Source: an uncultured Microcaldota archaeon (lineage in GTDB: Archaea > Micrarchaeota > Micrarchaeia > Anstonellales > Bilamarchaeaceae). From it: a DNA stretch of 64,000 nt. Made by a program: the position numbers and the translations under genes. Below the pieces are notes generated by a model. It saw only the letters and a program-made list of their open reading frames with translations, ran no database searches and was not told where the DNA came from. Of the stretch, positions 17,619 to 26,716 are shown one piece after another (positions within the stretch are counted from its first letter, which is position 1; each line of letters begins with the position of its first letter). The stretch lies in NCBI GenBank assembly GCA_903828955.1, contig CAIKOA010000031.1, forward strand, positions 1 through 64,000, written 5' to 3'.

Positions 17619-17912
17619 TTAACTTGGCAATCGGCGCAATTCGCTGTCCAGCCTGCGCTCGATTGAGTAGGGGTCTGCGCCGGCTTTTACGAGGCGAATC
17701 ATCTCATTATTGTCCTTGGCCATGAAAGCGGCCCAGAGGAGATCGTTGAGCTCGGCCAACCTATGAGGGGGGATGCTCATTCCTACAGGATTTCTTGCTT
17801 CAATCAGCCTGTCCTTCATTAACATCAGGCTTGTTTGCCGCAAACTGAGAACGGTCCCCCAGCTTAAAGCCCGCTCTGCCTTGCTCTCACGAATTTCTAC
17901 TGCAGTGCCCAT
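17619..17912 (-). CDS. Small ankyrin-like protein
   Basis: HRLAELNDLLWAAFMAKDNNEMIRLVKAGADPYSIERR: one ankyrin-like unit. Confidence 0.5.
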   Translation of the reverse strand: MGTAVEIRESKAERALSWGTVLSLRQTSLMLMKDRLIEARNPVGMSIPPHRLAELNDLLWAAFMAKDNNEMIRLVKAGADPYSIERRLDSELRRLPS

Positions 17913-17946
17913 TTAACTCCCACTCTTTCTTGAAGTGCAAATTATT

Positions 17947-18318
17947 TTAATCTTTCTGTATCTGCCTTGAAAAGGCTTTTCTGGTTATTTCCAGGATTAA
18001 GATATCGATTTCGCGATTAGTGAATCCGGCATTTTTCTCGATAAGCATGCCCACCATTTCCAGATCCCCGTTGCATGAAGCCCGCACGATGAGAGGGATT
18101 CCTTCTTCGTCTTTTAAGAAGCCGGAGGATTTGTGCCTGAGAATTATTTCTGCGCGCATCAGCTGGCCCATGGAAACCGCCTCAATCAGCCTCTGCCGGT
18201 CCTTTTCATTGAGATGGAGGGCGGATTCGGGCTCTGGTGCTGGCTTTGCGCGCGCAAGCGTGACCTCGAAACCCCTTTCGGTTTTGCGGGAAACGAGCTG
18301 GAACTCCTTGACTTTCAT
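17947..18318 (-). CDS. Small ankyrin-like protein
   Basis: EEGIPLIVRASCNGDLEMVGMLIEKNAG: ankyrin-like. Confidence 0.5.
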   Translation of the reverse strand: MKVKEFQLVSRKTERGFEVTLARAKPAPEPESALHLNEKDRQRLIEAVSMGQLMRAEIILRHKSSGFLKDEEGIPLIVRASCNGDLEMVGMLIEKNAGFTNREIDILILEITRKAFSRQIQKD

Positions 18319-18419
18319 ATTTTCACCGGGAAGCGAATGTACATCTGCATAGGAGTTTAAAAAAGTGAATTCTGAGTGGGCATAAACGTATTAAAGAGTT
18401 TCCACACAAATATCTACTT

Positions 18420-18893
18420 ATGATGCCAAATGGGGAATTCAGGATTTTCAGCAGGAACCCTGTGAAGGACAGGGTGGAGATATTCGCGGAGAGGGCGGGG
18501 AAAAAACTGCGGGATGCAAAAAAAGCATTCGGAAGATATGCCAATAATGGGGCAGACAAGCTCTGCATCGGCATCTGGAAATTCCTGGATGCTGAGGAAA
18601 GGGCCGAGAAAGCCCTGGAAGGCGCCGCAAAGCGGCAGGTTGCAAAGGCAAGGGCGCTTGCGTTCATATTTGCGGTATGGAGGGAGAACAAGGATGCGCT
18701 GGAATATAGGGCCGCTTCGGGAAGGGAAGGGGAAAACGGGCTTCCGAAGCCTCCCCGCGAGGGAGGGGTTGTTTTCCAGGATGCGAGCATCTGGTATAAC
18801 GAGTGCGGGCGCTCCAGATATTCCGTAATAAACTCAACAAATGGAACAGGGGCGGTGCATGCGTTTTATTCCGAGCAGGGAAAGCCGCAATAA
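18420..18893 (+). CDS. Hypothetical protein
   Basis: ORF with upstream A/T-rich promoter; no recognised domain. Confidence 0.5.
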   Translation: MMPNGEFRIFSRNPVKDRVEIFAERAGKKLRDAKKAFGRYANNGADKLCIGIWKFLDAEERAEKALEGAAKRQVAKARALAFIFAVWRENKDALEYRAASGREGENGLPKPPREGGVVFQDASIWYNECGRSRYSVINSTNGTGAVHAFYSEQGKPQ

Positions 18894-18957
18894 AAACCGG
18901 AAAGAAACAGCTGGAATTCACACACATTTATAATTTCTTTTGCACCAAATAAGGCGC

Positions 18958-19887
18958 ATGATGAAGCTCGATAGCTCCTCTGATGGGTACAGGCTATACA
19001 AATCCGATTCTCCGCGCTATCCCTCCTCCACTTATGTTGTTTGCGCAGAAGAATCGCGCGCAATCCTCTACAGCCCGCACATTGCGGGAAAGGAATTGCA
19101 GGAGCGGATGGAGAGATTGAGCAAAATATACATAAAAATTGCAAATGAAAAGGTACTCAAGGGAACGCAGCGGGCGAACCTTGCGGAATTCATACTTCTT
19201 TCCGGAGGGCTTTATTATTCTCTTGCGCGGGGGTTCCGGGAAGTGAACGGATTCACGCTTCCGCAGTGCTTCCTCGGGATAAAACGGCAGAGGGTCGAAG
19301 GGAGCGAGGGGCATTTCACCGCCGTGTCCACTTACGAGAATTTCGAATCTCTTCCGCAGAATGCGACAATATTGGTCGGGGATACGATTGCAACAGGCGC
19401 AACGCTTACGCGCGCAATAGCGGACCTGGAGCGTGCGGCGGAGGAGAAGGACGGGAAAATAGAGAAGATGGCGATCTTTTCCCTTGCGTGCTCGAGCGAT
19501 GCGGCGCATAAGCTGCGGAAAATGGAGGAGAAGATGCGGGAGAAGAACAAGAATTTCAAATTAACCCTGATTGTTTCCGAGCAGCTCTTCCAACTGATGC
19601 CGGACGGGACGGATTTGCGCTTCCTTGCGGACGGGGCTGAGATGCCCGAAGAGACGAAAAATTACACCCTTGAAAAATACGGGGATTTCCTTGGGAAGGA
19701 AATGAAATGCGCGGTATTCGACTGGGGGACAAGGTGCAAGAACCCGCTCAGGCACTATGAGGAATTCATAGAATTTGGGGAGGAAATCCTCAAGAACCCG
19801 AAAATAGACGAGAAAGGGAAGGGCGAAATAAAGAGAATGGTGCAGGAAACCGAATTGGAAATGGAAAACTGCCTAAAAGAACTCTGA
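18958..19887 (+). CDS. Phosphoribosyltransferase-domain protein (uracil-PRT-like)
   Basis: PRPP-binding motif ILVGDTIATGATLTRAI. Confidence 0.75.
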   Translation: MMKLDSSSDGYRLYKSDSPRYPSSTYVVCAEESRAILYSPHIAGKELQERMERLSKIYIKIANEKVLKGTQRANLAEFILLSGGLYYSLARGFREVNGFTLPQCFLGIKRQRVEGSEGHFTAVSTYENFESLPQNATILVGDTIATGATLTRAIADLERAAEEKDGKIEKMAIFSLACSSDAAHKLRKMEEKMREKNKNFKLTLIVSEQLFQLMPDGTDLRFLADGAEMPEETKNYTLEKYGDFLGKEMKCAVFDWGTRCKNPLRHYEEFIEFGEEILKNPKIDEKGKGEIKRMVQETELEMENCLKEL

Positions 19888-19898
19888 ATTTTTACTGG

Positions 19899-20948
19899 TT
19901 ATTGGTTCAGCCCTCTTGCAATCTCCCCCAGTGCGCTGCACGCAAGAACCATTGTGTTTTCCTCGGCTTTCTTTGCGGCCTTCCTCTCTTCTTCGGTCTC
20001 TGGGAAGGATTTGCCAGGGATTGCGCCGATAACTGCGGAAACGAGCGCGCTGTAGGCGGGAACTCCCGCGATCGTGAATTCCGCCGCAAGGGCAGATATT
20101 GCCATCTGCTCCATTTCGGAACTTATTATGCCGTAAGTGTCGCGGAGCTCCGCAAACCGGTTCTCGTCCATTTCCGCATAAAGGGAGTCTTTTGTGAAAT
20201 TCGCGCCCTGGATGGCGAGTATCCCAAGCTCATTGGAAAGCCCGAGAAGCTGGAGAATGATGCGGGAGGAGCACTTGTTCTTGAGGTATGCCGAATCGTA
20301 GCTCACCGCGAGCCTCGGCTCAAGGAGGACGTCTTTGCCCGCCTCTTCAATCTTCTTCCTAGCATCGAAGCCTTCCAGGCTGAGGGTGCCGAGAATTGAT
20401 TCTATGAGGGCGCCCACAGAGCCGTAGTTCTTGTCCGCAATCGCGATGTCCCCGATTTTCATCCTGTATTCGGATTTCCTGTGGCTGTTCACCCCTGCGC
20501 AGGTGCCTGCGCGGATAACGTAAATGCCGTCGCTGTGGACCCCGAGTTCCCCTACCTGGTAGCGGTCGTTATCGGTATAATAGAGCGCCTCGCGCATGTT
20601 TATTTGCGCTGCCGGGCAGCCCATCTGGGACTCAATAACCGCAAGAGGGAAATTGAAGCCGCGCGCGTTCACGTTCCCTACGAGCATTGCGACCCTTCCA
20701 AAGGCGGCCGGGCTGATTTTCGCCGCCTCCTGGTCTATAAAGGCATAATTCTTGAAATTTAGCACCGTGGGGGCGCTGAGCACCCTTCTCCGGTCCCCTA
20801 CGCAGATTATAAACGGCGGGAGCATCCCTTCGTTTTCGCGCAGAAAGGAGATGTCCTTCCACCTTTTCATTTCGTGGAGGCAGCCAAGGGAAGTGTGCGC
20901 CCCGAGGGGCTTTACCTTTTCACGCGCAGCAAGAATTCTCGATTCCAT
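19899..20948 (-). CDS. Nucleoside phosphorylase (PNP/UDP family)
   Basis: VIESQMGCPAAQINMREAL, VIRAGTCAG, GIISSEMEQMAISALA. Confidence 0.8.
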   Translation of the reverse strand: MESRILAAREKVKPLGAHTSLGCLHEMKRWKDISFLRENEGMLPPFIICVGDRRRVLSAPTVLNFKNYAFIDQEAAKISPAAFGRVAMLVGNVNARGFNFPLAVIESQMGCPAAQINMREALYYTDNDRYQVGELGVHSDGIYVIRAGTCAGVNSHRKSEYRMKIGDIAIADKNYGSVGALIESILGTLSLEGFDARKKIEEAGKDVLLEPRLAVSYDSAYLKNKCSSRIILQLLGLSNELGILAIQGANFTKDSLYAEMDENRFAELRDTYGIISSEMEQMAISALAAEFTIAGVPAYSALVSAVIGAIPGKSFPETEEERKAAKKAEENTMVLACSALGEIARGLNQ

Positions 20949-21066
20949 TCAAACCCACCTCCATTAACTTGTGGAGAATGTTTTAAAAATGGTTAAGTGG
21001 TGGACAGTGTAAAATGGAATAAAAAAGGGAATGAAAATAAGGTGAAAAGAGAATAAGAAAGGAGAG

Positions 21067-21576
21067 TTATTTCTTCTTTTTCTTCGCGGGTTTCGCCTTC
21101 TTCGCGGCAGCCTTCCTTGCGGGCGCTTTCTTCGCCTTCGGGGCGGACTTTGGCGCGGCAGGCTCCTTCTCAAGCAATGCGCGGGCGGCCATCGGTGCGG
21201 AATAGGGCACAAAGGGTTCCGGCTTCTTTTCCGCCTCCTCCGGAATATCTACGGAAAGCTCCTCCTTTGCTGCAGACGCCGGCTTTGCAGGAACTTCCTC
21301 ATTGCAAACCTTGCATTCCGGTGCGCATTCGCAGGGCTCGCCTTCTTTCTCCTTGCATTTGCAGCCTTCGCCGGGCTCAAGGGTGTTGAAGTTCAGCAAT
21401 GAGTAAAGCGCGCAGGTTCCAAGGGCTCCTGTTGCAATCAATATGAGCCCTATGAAGTAAGCTGCATAGGCAAGAGGGGAACCGAGGTAAAACGCCCCTG
21501 CGGCAAACAGTATCAATCCAAGCACGAACCTGACTATCCGGTCTGTTTTTCCGACGTTCTTTTGGAATAGTTTCAT
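21067..21576 (-). CDS. DUF2892-like membrane protein with Cys cluster and Lys/Ala-rich tail
   Basis: FQKNVGKTDRIVRFVLGLILFAAGAFY...ATGALGTCALYSLL; C-terminal KAKKAPARKAAAKKAKPAKKKKK. Confidence 0.7.
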   Translation of the reverse strand: MKLFQKNVGKTDRIVRFVLGLILFAAGAFYLGSPLAYAAYFIGLILIATGALGTCALYSLLNFNTLEPGEGCKCKEKEGEPCECAPECKVCNEEVPAKPASAAKEELSVDIPEEAEKKPEPFVPYSAPMAARALLEKEPAAPKSAPKAKKAPARKAAAKKAKPAKKKKK

Positions 21577-21603
21577 CCCGACACCAGTCTGAATGTTCGA
21601 ACG

Positions 21604-22188
21604 TTAGGTTGAAATATCTATCCCCGTCCCGCAGGAATCGCTATGGCACTCTTCCCCGTCTTCGCTAAGTGAAGCTATCGCATCCTTGATGGCCTGCTTT
21701 GCAGGTGGAAGGAGCTTTTCCCCGGACTCAAGTGCAGCTGCAAGAGGCGGAACGGATGCGCGGTCTCCTATCGCCCTGAGCGCGTTTGCGGATTCCATCT
21801 TTTCAAAATCAGTTCCGTTTGCAAGCATGTCCTTTATCTTGGGAAGGAATTCATTGCAATCGATTCCGCTTTTGGCCATTGCGCGTATCACGCGGAGGAG
21901 GTGGGCGCGCACGAATGGGATTCTTTCGGATTCAATTCTTTCCGAAATGGCTTCCTTTGCGCGCGGGCTGTCCGCAAGGTGCGCCATCTCTGCGACCTCC
22001 TTTGCGGTTTTCCTCCTGTTTTCAGGGGTTCCTTTGCCGAGCCTGTTTAGCAATTCGAAAAGTTTCGCCTCTCTTTTTTGGAGAGTGTATTGGGCCCATG
22101 AGGAGTCCCTAACCCTTTGCGGAACGCCCGGATTGGCTTCCGTGCGTTTTTCGCTTGTTGGAGGCCGGTTTCCAAGCATTTTCCCCAT
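21604..22188 (-). CDS. HEAT-repeat protein
   Basis: RENRRKTAKEVAEMAH..., FEKMESANALRAIGDRASVPPLAAALESGEKL. Confidence 0.6.
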   Translation of the reverse strand: MGKMLGNRPPTSEKRTEANPGVPQRVRDSSWAQYTLQKREAKLFELLNRLGKGTPENRRKTAKEVAEMAHLADSPRAKEAISERIESERIPFVRAHLLRVIRAMAKSGIDCNEFLPKIKDMLANGTDFEKMESANALRAIGDRASVPPLAAALESGEKLLPPAKQAIKDAIASLSEDGEECHSDSCGTGIDIST

Positions 22189-22230
22189 AATAGGGATATG
22201 GAAAGAAGAAGATAAAACGCTATCATTTCG

Positions 22231-23397
22231 CTATCTTTTGCGCTTTTTCATTGCTTTCCGAATTAGTCCGATCGTGTCGGGGCGTTCCCCTTCCTTTGCG
22301 TAATCAAGGGCGTTCTCGCCGTTCTTGTCTATTGCGCGGGGATCTGCGCCGCTCTCCAGAAGAATTTGGCAGGTCTTTGTGTGCGTCCAGAAGGCCGCTT
22401 CCATCAGCGCGGTTTCACCCCTGGAATTGCGCACATCCACGGGAATTTTCATGCTCAGGAGCTTTTCAAGGTTGTAAATTTCCCCTTTTCTTGTGGCTTC
22501 GAAAAATTCCCCGATCATTTTTTCCCGCTCGTCTTTTGATGCGGATTGCCAGTACCTGAATTTGGGTTCGGGAAGCGGGGGCAGCATCCTTATCGGGCAG
22601 AAAGGGGAGCGGGCGGGTGGAAGCGATGCGAGAGGCGAGTACGGGTCAATGGCTGAAGCTTCGCCTTCACGAATGCCTAATTTTTCTGCGAGCAAGGGGT
22701 TGCGGCGGTGAATCCTCTTCGCGCCCCTTTCCGGTTTTGGGGCCTCCGGAACATGCCTCTTTGGAGCCTCGGCGGGGCGCTTTTTCGGCCCGTTGAGGCG
22801 CGGGTTGCCAATCCTCCTGTCCAGAAGGCCTATCTCGTCCCACAGGAGGTTATTCCTGATATAATTTGAAATGAAGCAGGGCGCTTTTTTGGAGAACTCG
22901 GTCCGGCTTTTGATTCCTTCTTTCTTTATGAGCCATTTGCAGTAATCAATTCTCTCCGTACGTGCCTTGCCTTCCCAGAATTCGTAGTTCCCCCTGCCTC
23001 TTCCTTTCCTATCCATCATTTCAAATGGGGCATCGGGAGAATCGTTCTTCTGCCTGCAATTGGCTTTGTTGCCATCCCTCTTGTCCAAAATGCCAAGTTC
23101 ATCCCAGAGTGCGCGGTTCATGAAGTAATTTGCAATGAAGCCCGGGGCTTTTCTTGCGAAGTCGGTCCGGCTCCCGACCTTTTTTTTCTCTATGAGCCAT
23201 CTGCAATAACCCATTTTCTCTTCGTACGTCTTTGTGTACCAGAATTGGTAGCTTCCCTTGCCCCTCCCTTCTTTATCCATTATTTCGAAGAGGGCATCCG
23301 GAGAATCCTTTTTGGAAGTGAAAGGATTGGGCGCTTTCCTCTCGTCTTTTCCGGTTGCGGATTTTTTTTGGGAGGGTGCACACATCCTGGATACCAT
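22231..23397 (-). CDS. Protein with two tandem ~85-aa repeats and C-terminal ankyrin repeats
   Basis: Repeat 1 ...YQFWYTKTYEEKMGYCRWLIEKKKVGSRTDFARKAPGFIANYFMNRALWDELGILDKR; repeat 2 ...YEFWEGKARTERIDYCKWLIKKEGIKSRTEFSKKAPCFISNYIRNNLLWDEIGLLDRR; then ankyrin RGETALMEAAFWTHTKTCQILLESGADPRAIDKNGENALDYA. Confidence 0.65.
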   Translation of the reverse strand: MVSRMCAPSQKKSATGKDERKAPNPFTSKKDSPDALFEIMDKEGRGKGSYQFWYTKTYEEKMGYCRWLIEKKKVGSRTDFARKAPGFIANYFMNRALWDELGILDKRDGNKANCRQKNDSPDAPFEMMDRKGRGRGNYEFWEGKARTERIDYCKWLIKKEGIKSRTEFSKKAPCFISNYIRNNLLWDEIGLLDRRIGNPRLNGPKKRPAEAPKRHVPEAPKPERGAKRIHRRNPLLAEKLGIREGEASAIDPYSPLASLPPARSPFCPIRMLPPLPEPKFRYWQSASKDEREKMIGEFFEATRKGEIYNLEKLLSMKIPVDVRNSRGETALMEAAFWTHTKTCQILLESGADPRAIDKNGENALDYAKEGERPDTIGLIRKAMKKRKR

Positions 23398-23465
23398 GAA
23401 AATCACTAGTGAATAGAGGTATTATATGGAAAGAAATGTTTAAAAGAAGGTGCGGGTTCGGGGTT

Positions 23466-24359
23466 TCAGATGGATGTCGCAAGATAGTCCTTCTGCCCGT
23501 AGCGGAAGAATTCAGATATCACGCGCGAATGGGACAGGTCCGTCTTTAGGCGATGCAGGTCGCCTCCAAGTTCAAGCGAATATGCGCGCAAAACCCATAT
23601 CTTCATTCCCAGTTCGTAGGGGATTTTGGAGGCGTCCCCATATTTTGCGACTTCCGCAAAGACATTGGGGACCTCCTTTGCGCGGAATTGGGGCGTTCCG
23701 CACCAAAGCCTGGCAGCAAATGCGATCGCATCCGCGTGTTCGGTCTTGCAGAAATAGCTCCCGTTGTATTCGTAAACAGGAACGCGGAAGCGGGAGAGGT
23801 TGAGCCTCTCGAAGACGAGGAAGGGCATGTTGGGGTCTTTTCCAAACCTGATTCTCAGGGGAATGAATTCCCTCAGCGCATCCATGTATTTCTTATTCTT
23901 CTCGGAGAACCCATCCGATACCGGGATGAGCTCCCCTTTCCTTATTCTCTTGCGGAGTGCGAAATATGCCTTGACCGTTCCCAGGCTCGTTTCTGGAATA
24001 AACGAATGGAAACCTATCTTTTCCTCTACGAAGAAGGGGCGGATTGCGAAATTGAACGAGAGGTCAACGCGGATCCTTTTCTTTCCATCGGGCCCCTTTT
24101 CCTCCTGCGGATTCCTGTTGTCTATCCATTTTGTGAAGTTTCTTGGTTCCATTCCGATTTCCTTTGCGGCTGCGGAGAGGAAGACCTTCCTTGAGGAATC
24201 CCTCCCCAGCTCGTCCACTATTGGCCTTCTTGGGAATAAGGGGGGCGGAACGATGCTGGGCTTGCCGGGAACGGGCTTTTTGGGGGTTTTGGCTGAGGGA
24301 GGCGGAACGATGCCTTGCTGGCAAAGATTGGGTGCTCTGGGGGTTTTCTTTGGTTCCAT
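23466..24359 (-). CDS. HTH-like orphan protein, paralog of 25805..26716
   Basis: Shares RxRVPVxEY...FAxR...LGMxxWxxR with 25805..26716. Start refined to MEPKKTPRAPN. Confidence 0.5.
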   Translation of the reverse strand: MEPKKTPRAPNLCQQGIVPPPSAKTPKKPVPGKPSIVPPPLFPRRPIVDELGRDSSRKVFLSAAAKEIGMEPRNFTKWIDNRNPQEEKGPDGKKRIRVDLSFNFAIRPFFVEEKIGFHSFIPETSLGTVKAYFALRKRIRKGELIPVSDGFSEKNKKYMDALREFIPLRIRFGKDPNMPFLVFERLNLSRFRVPVYEYNGSYFCKTEHADAIAFAARLWCGTPQFRAKEVPNVFAEVAKYGDASKIPYELGMKIWVLRAYSLELGGDLHRLKTDLSHSRVISEFFRYGQKDYLATSI

Positions 24360-24517
24360 CAGGGTAAACTGTGTCAGGAAAATGATAAAAAGGCTCGTAA
24401 AATGCATCGGAATGGCGCCAGGCATAGTATTAAATATAAGGAGCTTCCCAATAAACCCACTCTATTAGGTTAAGAAATAACCTTGTGGAGCAAAAAAAAT
24501 AAAAAAGAGTTGAAAAA

Positions 24518-24655
24518 ATGGACGACAGAGGAGATAGAAAAATGTATAGTGCAACTTGCTCCGATTGCGGTGCAGCTTGCCAGGTTCCGTTCGAACCGAA
24601 GGAAGGCAGACCTGTTTATTGCAGGGACTGCTACAGAAAACACAAGAAGTTCTAA
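24518..24655 (+). CDS. 45-aa CxxC/CxxC zinc-ribbon protein
   Basis: MDDRGDRKMYSATCSDCGAACQVPFEPKEGRPVYCRDCYRKHKKF; absent from the ORF track because of size. Confidence 0.8.
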   Translation: MDDRGDRKMYSATCSDCGAACQVPFEPKEGRPVYCRDCYRKHKKF

Positions 24656-24810
24656 TCCTAGTTCACTAGAGAACTTAGAATTTCCTTCTTTTATTTTATT
24701 TTTTCAAAATTAAACTGATTTTATTAGATTAACCTCTTTAGGTTAATTGCTGGATTTTATCGACATTTACTAATGGAAATGCATGGGCAATTGCTGCAGA
24801 AATAACTGTG

Positions 24811-24865
24811 ATGGGGGGTTGCTGGGGATGAAACCACTTAGGGGGCGCTCCCCCTGAGGGGTTCA
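24811..24865 (-). repeat. Dispersed repeat copy A, abutting the stop of the EF-Tu-like gene
   Basis: ATGGGGGGTTGCTGGGGATGAAACCACTTAGGGGGCGCTCCCCCTGAGGGGTTCA; includes hairpin AGGGGG-CGCT-CCCCCT. Confidence 0.8.
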
Positions 24866-25750
24866 CCACGTAGGAGTGAATACGCCTACAACCCTCAATT
24901 TCGGGTTGCTTGGGTCGCAAACGAGCACCAAATCGCCCTTTCTGAATGCGATCGGCTTCTCCATCTTCAATTCGCCTTCGTTTACATTCGTGCTCACAAA
25001 TTGGAGATTCAGGTAGGCGTGCATCTTCCCCCGGACTTCATCGCGGTAGAAGGGGCTCTTCATGAAGGTTCCGTTCATATCATCCTTTAACTCAAAACCG
25101 TGCGCAAGGGGGACGAGTATTCCCCTTTCCGGAAGCTCCCCCTTGAATGCAATCCCGAAGCGGGTTCCCGGGCCTGCTTCTTCGGTATCTTTGTCCTGGA
25201 CCTGGATGCTCCGGATTTCCACGTCCTTCTTCTCAGGAAGGACAGTGAGCTTGTCGTGCTTCCTTATTGTGCCGCTTTTAAGGGCGCCCAAAGCGACATT
25301 CCCGACGCTTTTTACCGCGAATGCGCTATCTATGAGCCCGAAAGTGGAAGTATCGGCAGGAACCTCTGCAGGAAGCGCCAGGATCTTTTCTTTGGCGGCT
25401 TCCGGGGTTTCCACCTTTTCGTATTTTTCGAGAACGGTTCCCTTAAGAGGGAGCGGAACGGAGGAAATTATCATCCCCTTATCCTTATGCAGGAGGTCAA
25501 GGGAGACGATTAATTCTCCCACGTACTGGTTGAGCTGGTCCACTTCCAGAACCACGTAATCCGCCATTGAGAGCGTATAGAGAAGGGGCTGGATTTTCTG
25601 GGGGTAAAGGGAAGGCTCAATCAGGGTAATTATGCGCCCCTGGAAGCTGGTCGTATAGAAGGAAATGTCCCCTTTTCCGGTCTCCTTTCCAACCAATTTG
25701 CAGAATTTTTCCCTTGATTCCGGATTATCCGAAAGAACTGCGATAAACAT
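24863..25750 (-). CDS. EF-Tu/EF1A-like protein lacking a recognisable GTPase P-loop
   Basis: Degenerate G-domain-like N-terminus, then domain-2 features (VGNVALGALKSGTIRKHDKLTVLPEKKDVEIRSIQVQDKDTEEAGPGTRFGIAFKG) and domain-3 features (FRKGDLVLVCDP). Confidence 0.75.
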   Translation of the reverse strand: MFIAVLSDNPESREKFCKLVGKETGKGDISFYTTSFQGRIITLIEPSLYPQKIQPLLYTLSMADYVVLEVDQLNQYVGELIVSLDLLHKDKGMIISSVPLPLKGTVLEKYEKVETPEAAKEKILALPAEVPADTSTFGLIDSAFAVKSVGNVALGALKSGTIRKHDKLTVLPEKKDVEIRSIQVQDKDTEEAGPGTRFGIAFKGELPERGILVPLAHGFELKDDMNGTFMKSPFYRDEVRGKMHAYLNLQFVSTNVNEGELKMEKPIAFRKGDLVLVCDPSNPKLRVVGVFTPTW

Positions 25751-25804
25751 GATTCCACCCGAAAAGGAATTGAAAAAGAAGATTTTTTAATTGGGGCGCT
25801 CGCC

Positions 25805-26716
25805 CTATTCCGTTTTTTCAGGAGGATCCGGGAATATTTTTCGCGTTTTCTGGGAATTCTCCAGGAAGCCGCCCTTGCCCACGCGTATTTTCGGGTCGAT
25901 AAATTTGTTGTAGCTGTCCGCAAAGTACCTGAGAACCACCGGGTCCTTGAATATTTCCTCCATAAGGGCGAAATTACGGGGGGAAAATGCGCCTTCGAAA
26001 TCCGGGTCCGCGAAAATTTCGCGCATTATCCAGAGGCGCATTCCGAGGGAAACTGAGATTTCATTCACTATTTCCGCCTTTGCGGCCTCTTTCCGGACCA
26101 GGTCTATCTCCGCAAACTGGGTCGAATGGAACGGGTAGAGGATCCTGGAGGCGAAAACTATCGGCTCGAGGTAATCCGGGTAAGAATAGAGAATGTCCCT
26201 GTATTCCCTTACCGGAACCCTTAATCCGTGGCCGACCGGGGAAAGCCTCAGGAGCGGGGTCGCCCCGTCTTCCAATTCAAGGTGGGAAAGCGCGAAATTG
26301 TCCAGGACCTCTATCTGCCACCTGGACCTTGCGGTGATGGATGGGTTGTGGGCAATTGCACGGGAAACCGGAAGAAGGGCCTTTTCCCATATCAACGCGC
26401 GCAGTTCAAGATATCCGCGGATTGCGTCGAAGCCCTCCTGGCACATGATGCCCCGGAATACCTTTCCCTTCTCGAGCCAGATGGGTGCGGCTTTGAAATC
26501 GTAGCAGAGTTCTACTTTCCCCTTTTCTTTCGTGCTGTTCCTGGCCCGGTAGAGGATGCTTTTGAGCGTTTCTTCGTGCATGCCGAACCGTGCCGCGGCT
26601 TCCGCCATCGAAATTTTGCGTGAAGTGGGCCTGGAGGCGGGTTTGGCATTCCTGAAATGATTGCGCAAACGCTCCATCCTTGCGTGCCTTCCTTCCCCGG
26701 GGATGACTGCCTGCAT
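25805..26716 (-). CDS. HTH-like orphan protein, paralog of 23466..24359
   Basis: SMAEAAARFGMHEETLKSILYRARN is HTH-like; shared core with 23466..24359. Confidence 0.5.
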   Translation of the reverse strand: MQAVIPGEGRHARMERLRNHFRNAKPASRPTSRKISMAEAAARFGMHEETLKSILYRARNSTKEKGKVELCYDFKAAPIWLEKGKVFRGIMCQEGFDAIRGYLELRALIWEKALLPVSRAIAHNPSITARSRWQIEVLDNFALSHLELEDGATPLLRLSPVGHGLRVPVREYRDILYSYPDYLEPIVFASRILYPFHSTQFAEIDLVRKEAAKAEIVNEISVSLGMRLWIMREIFADPDFEGAFSPRNFALMEEIFKDPVVLRYFADSYNKFIDPKIRVGKGGFLENSQKTRKIFPDPPEKTE

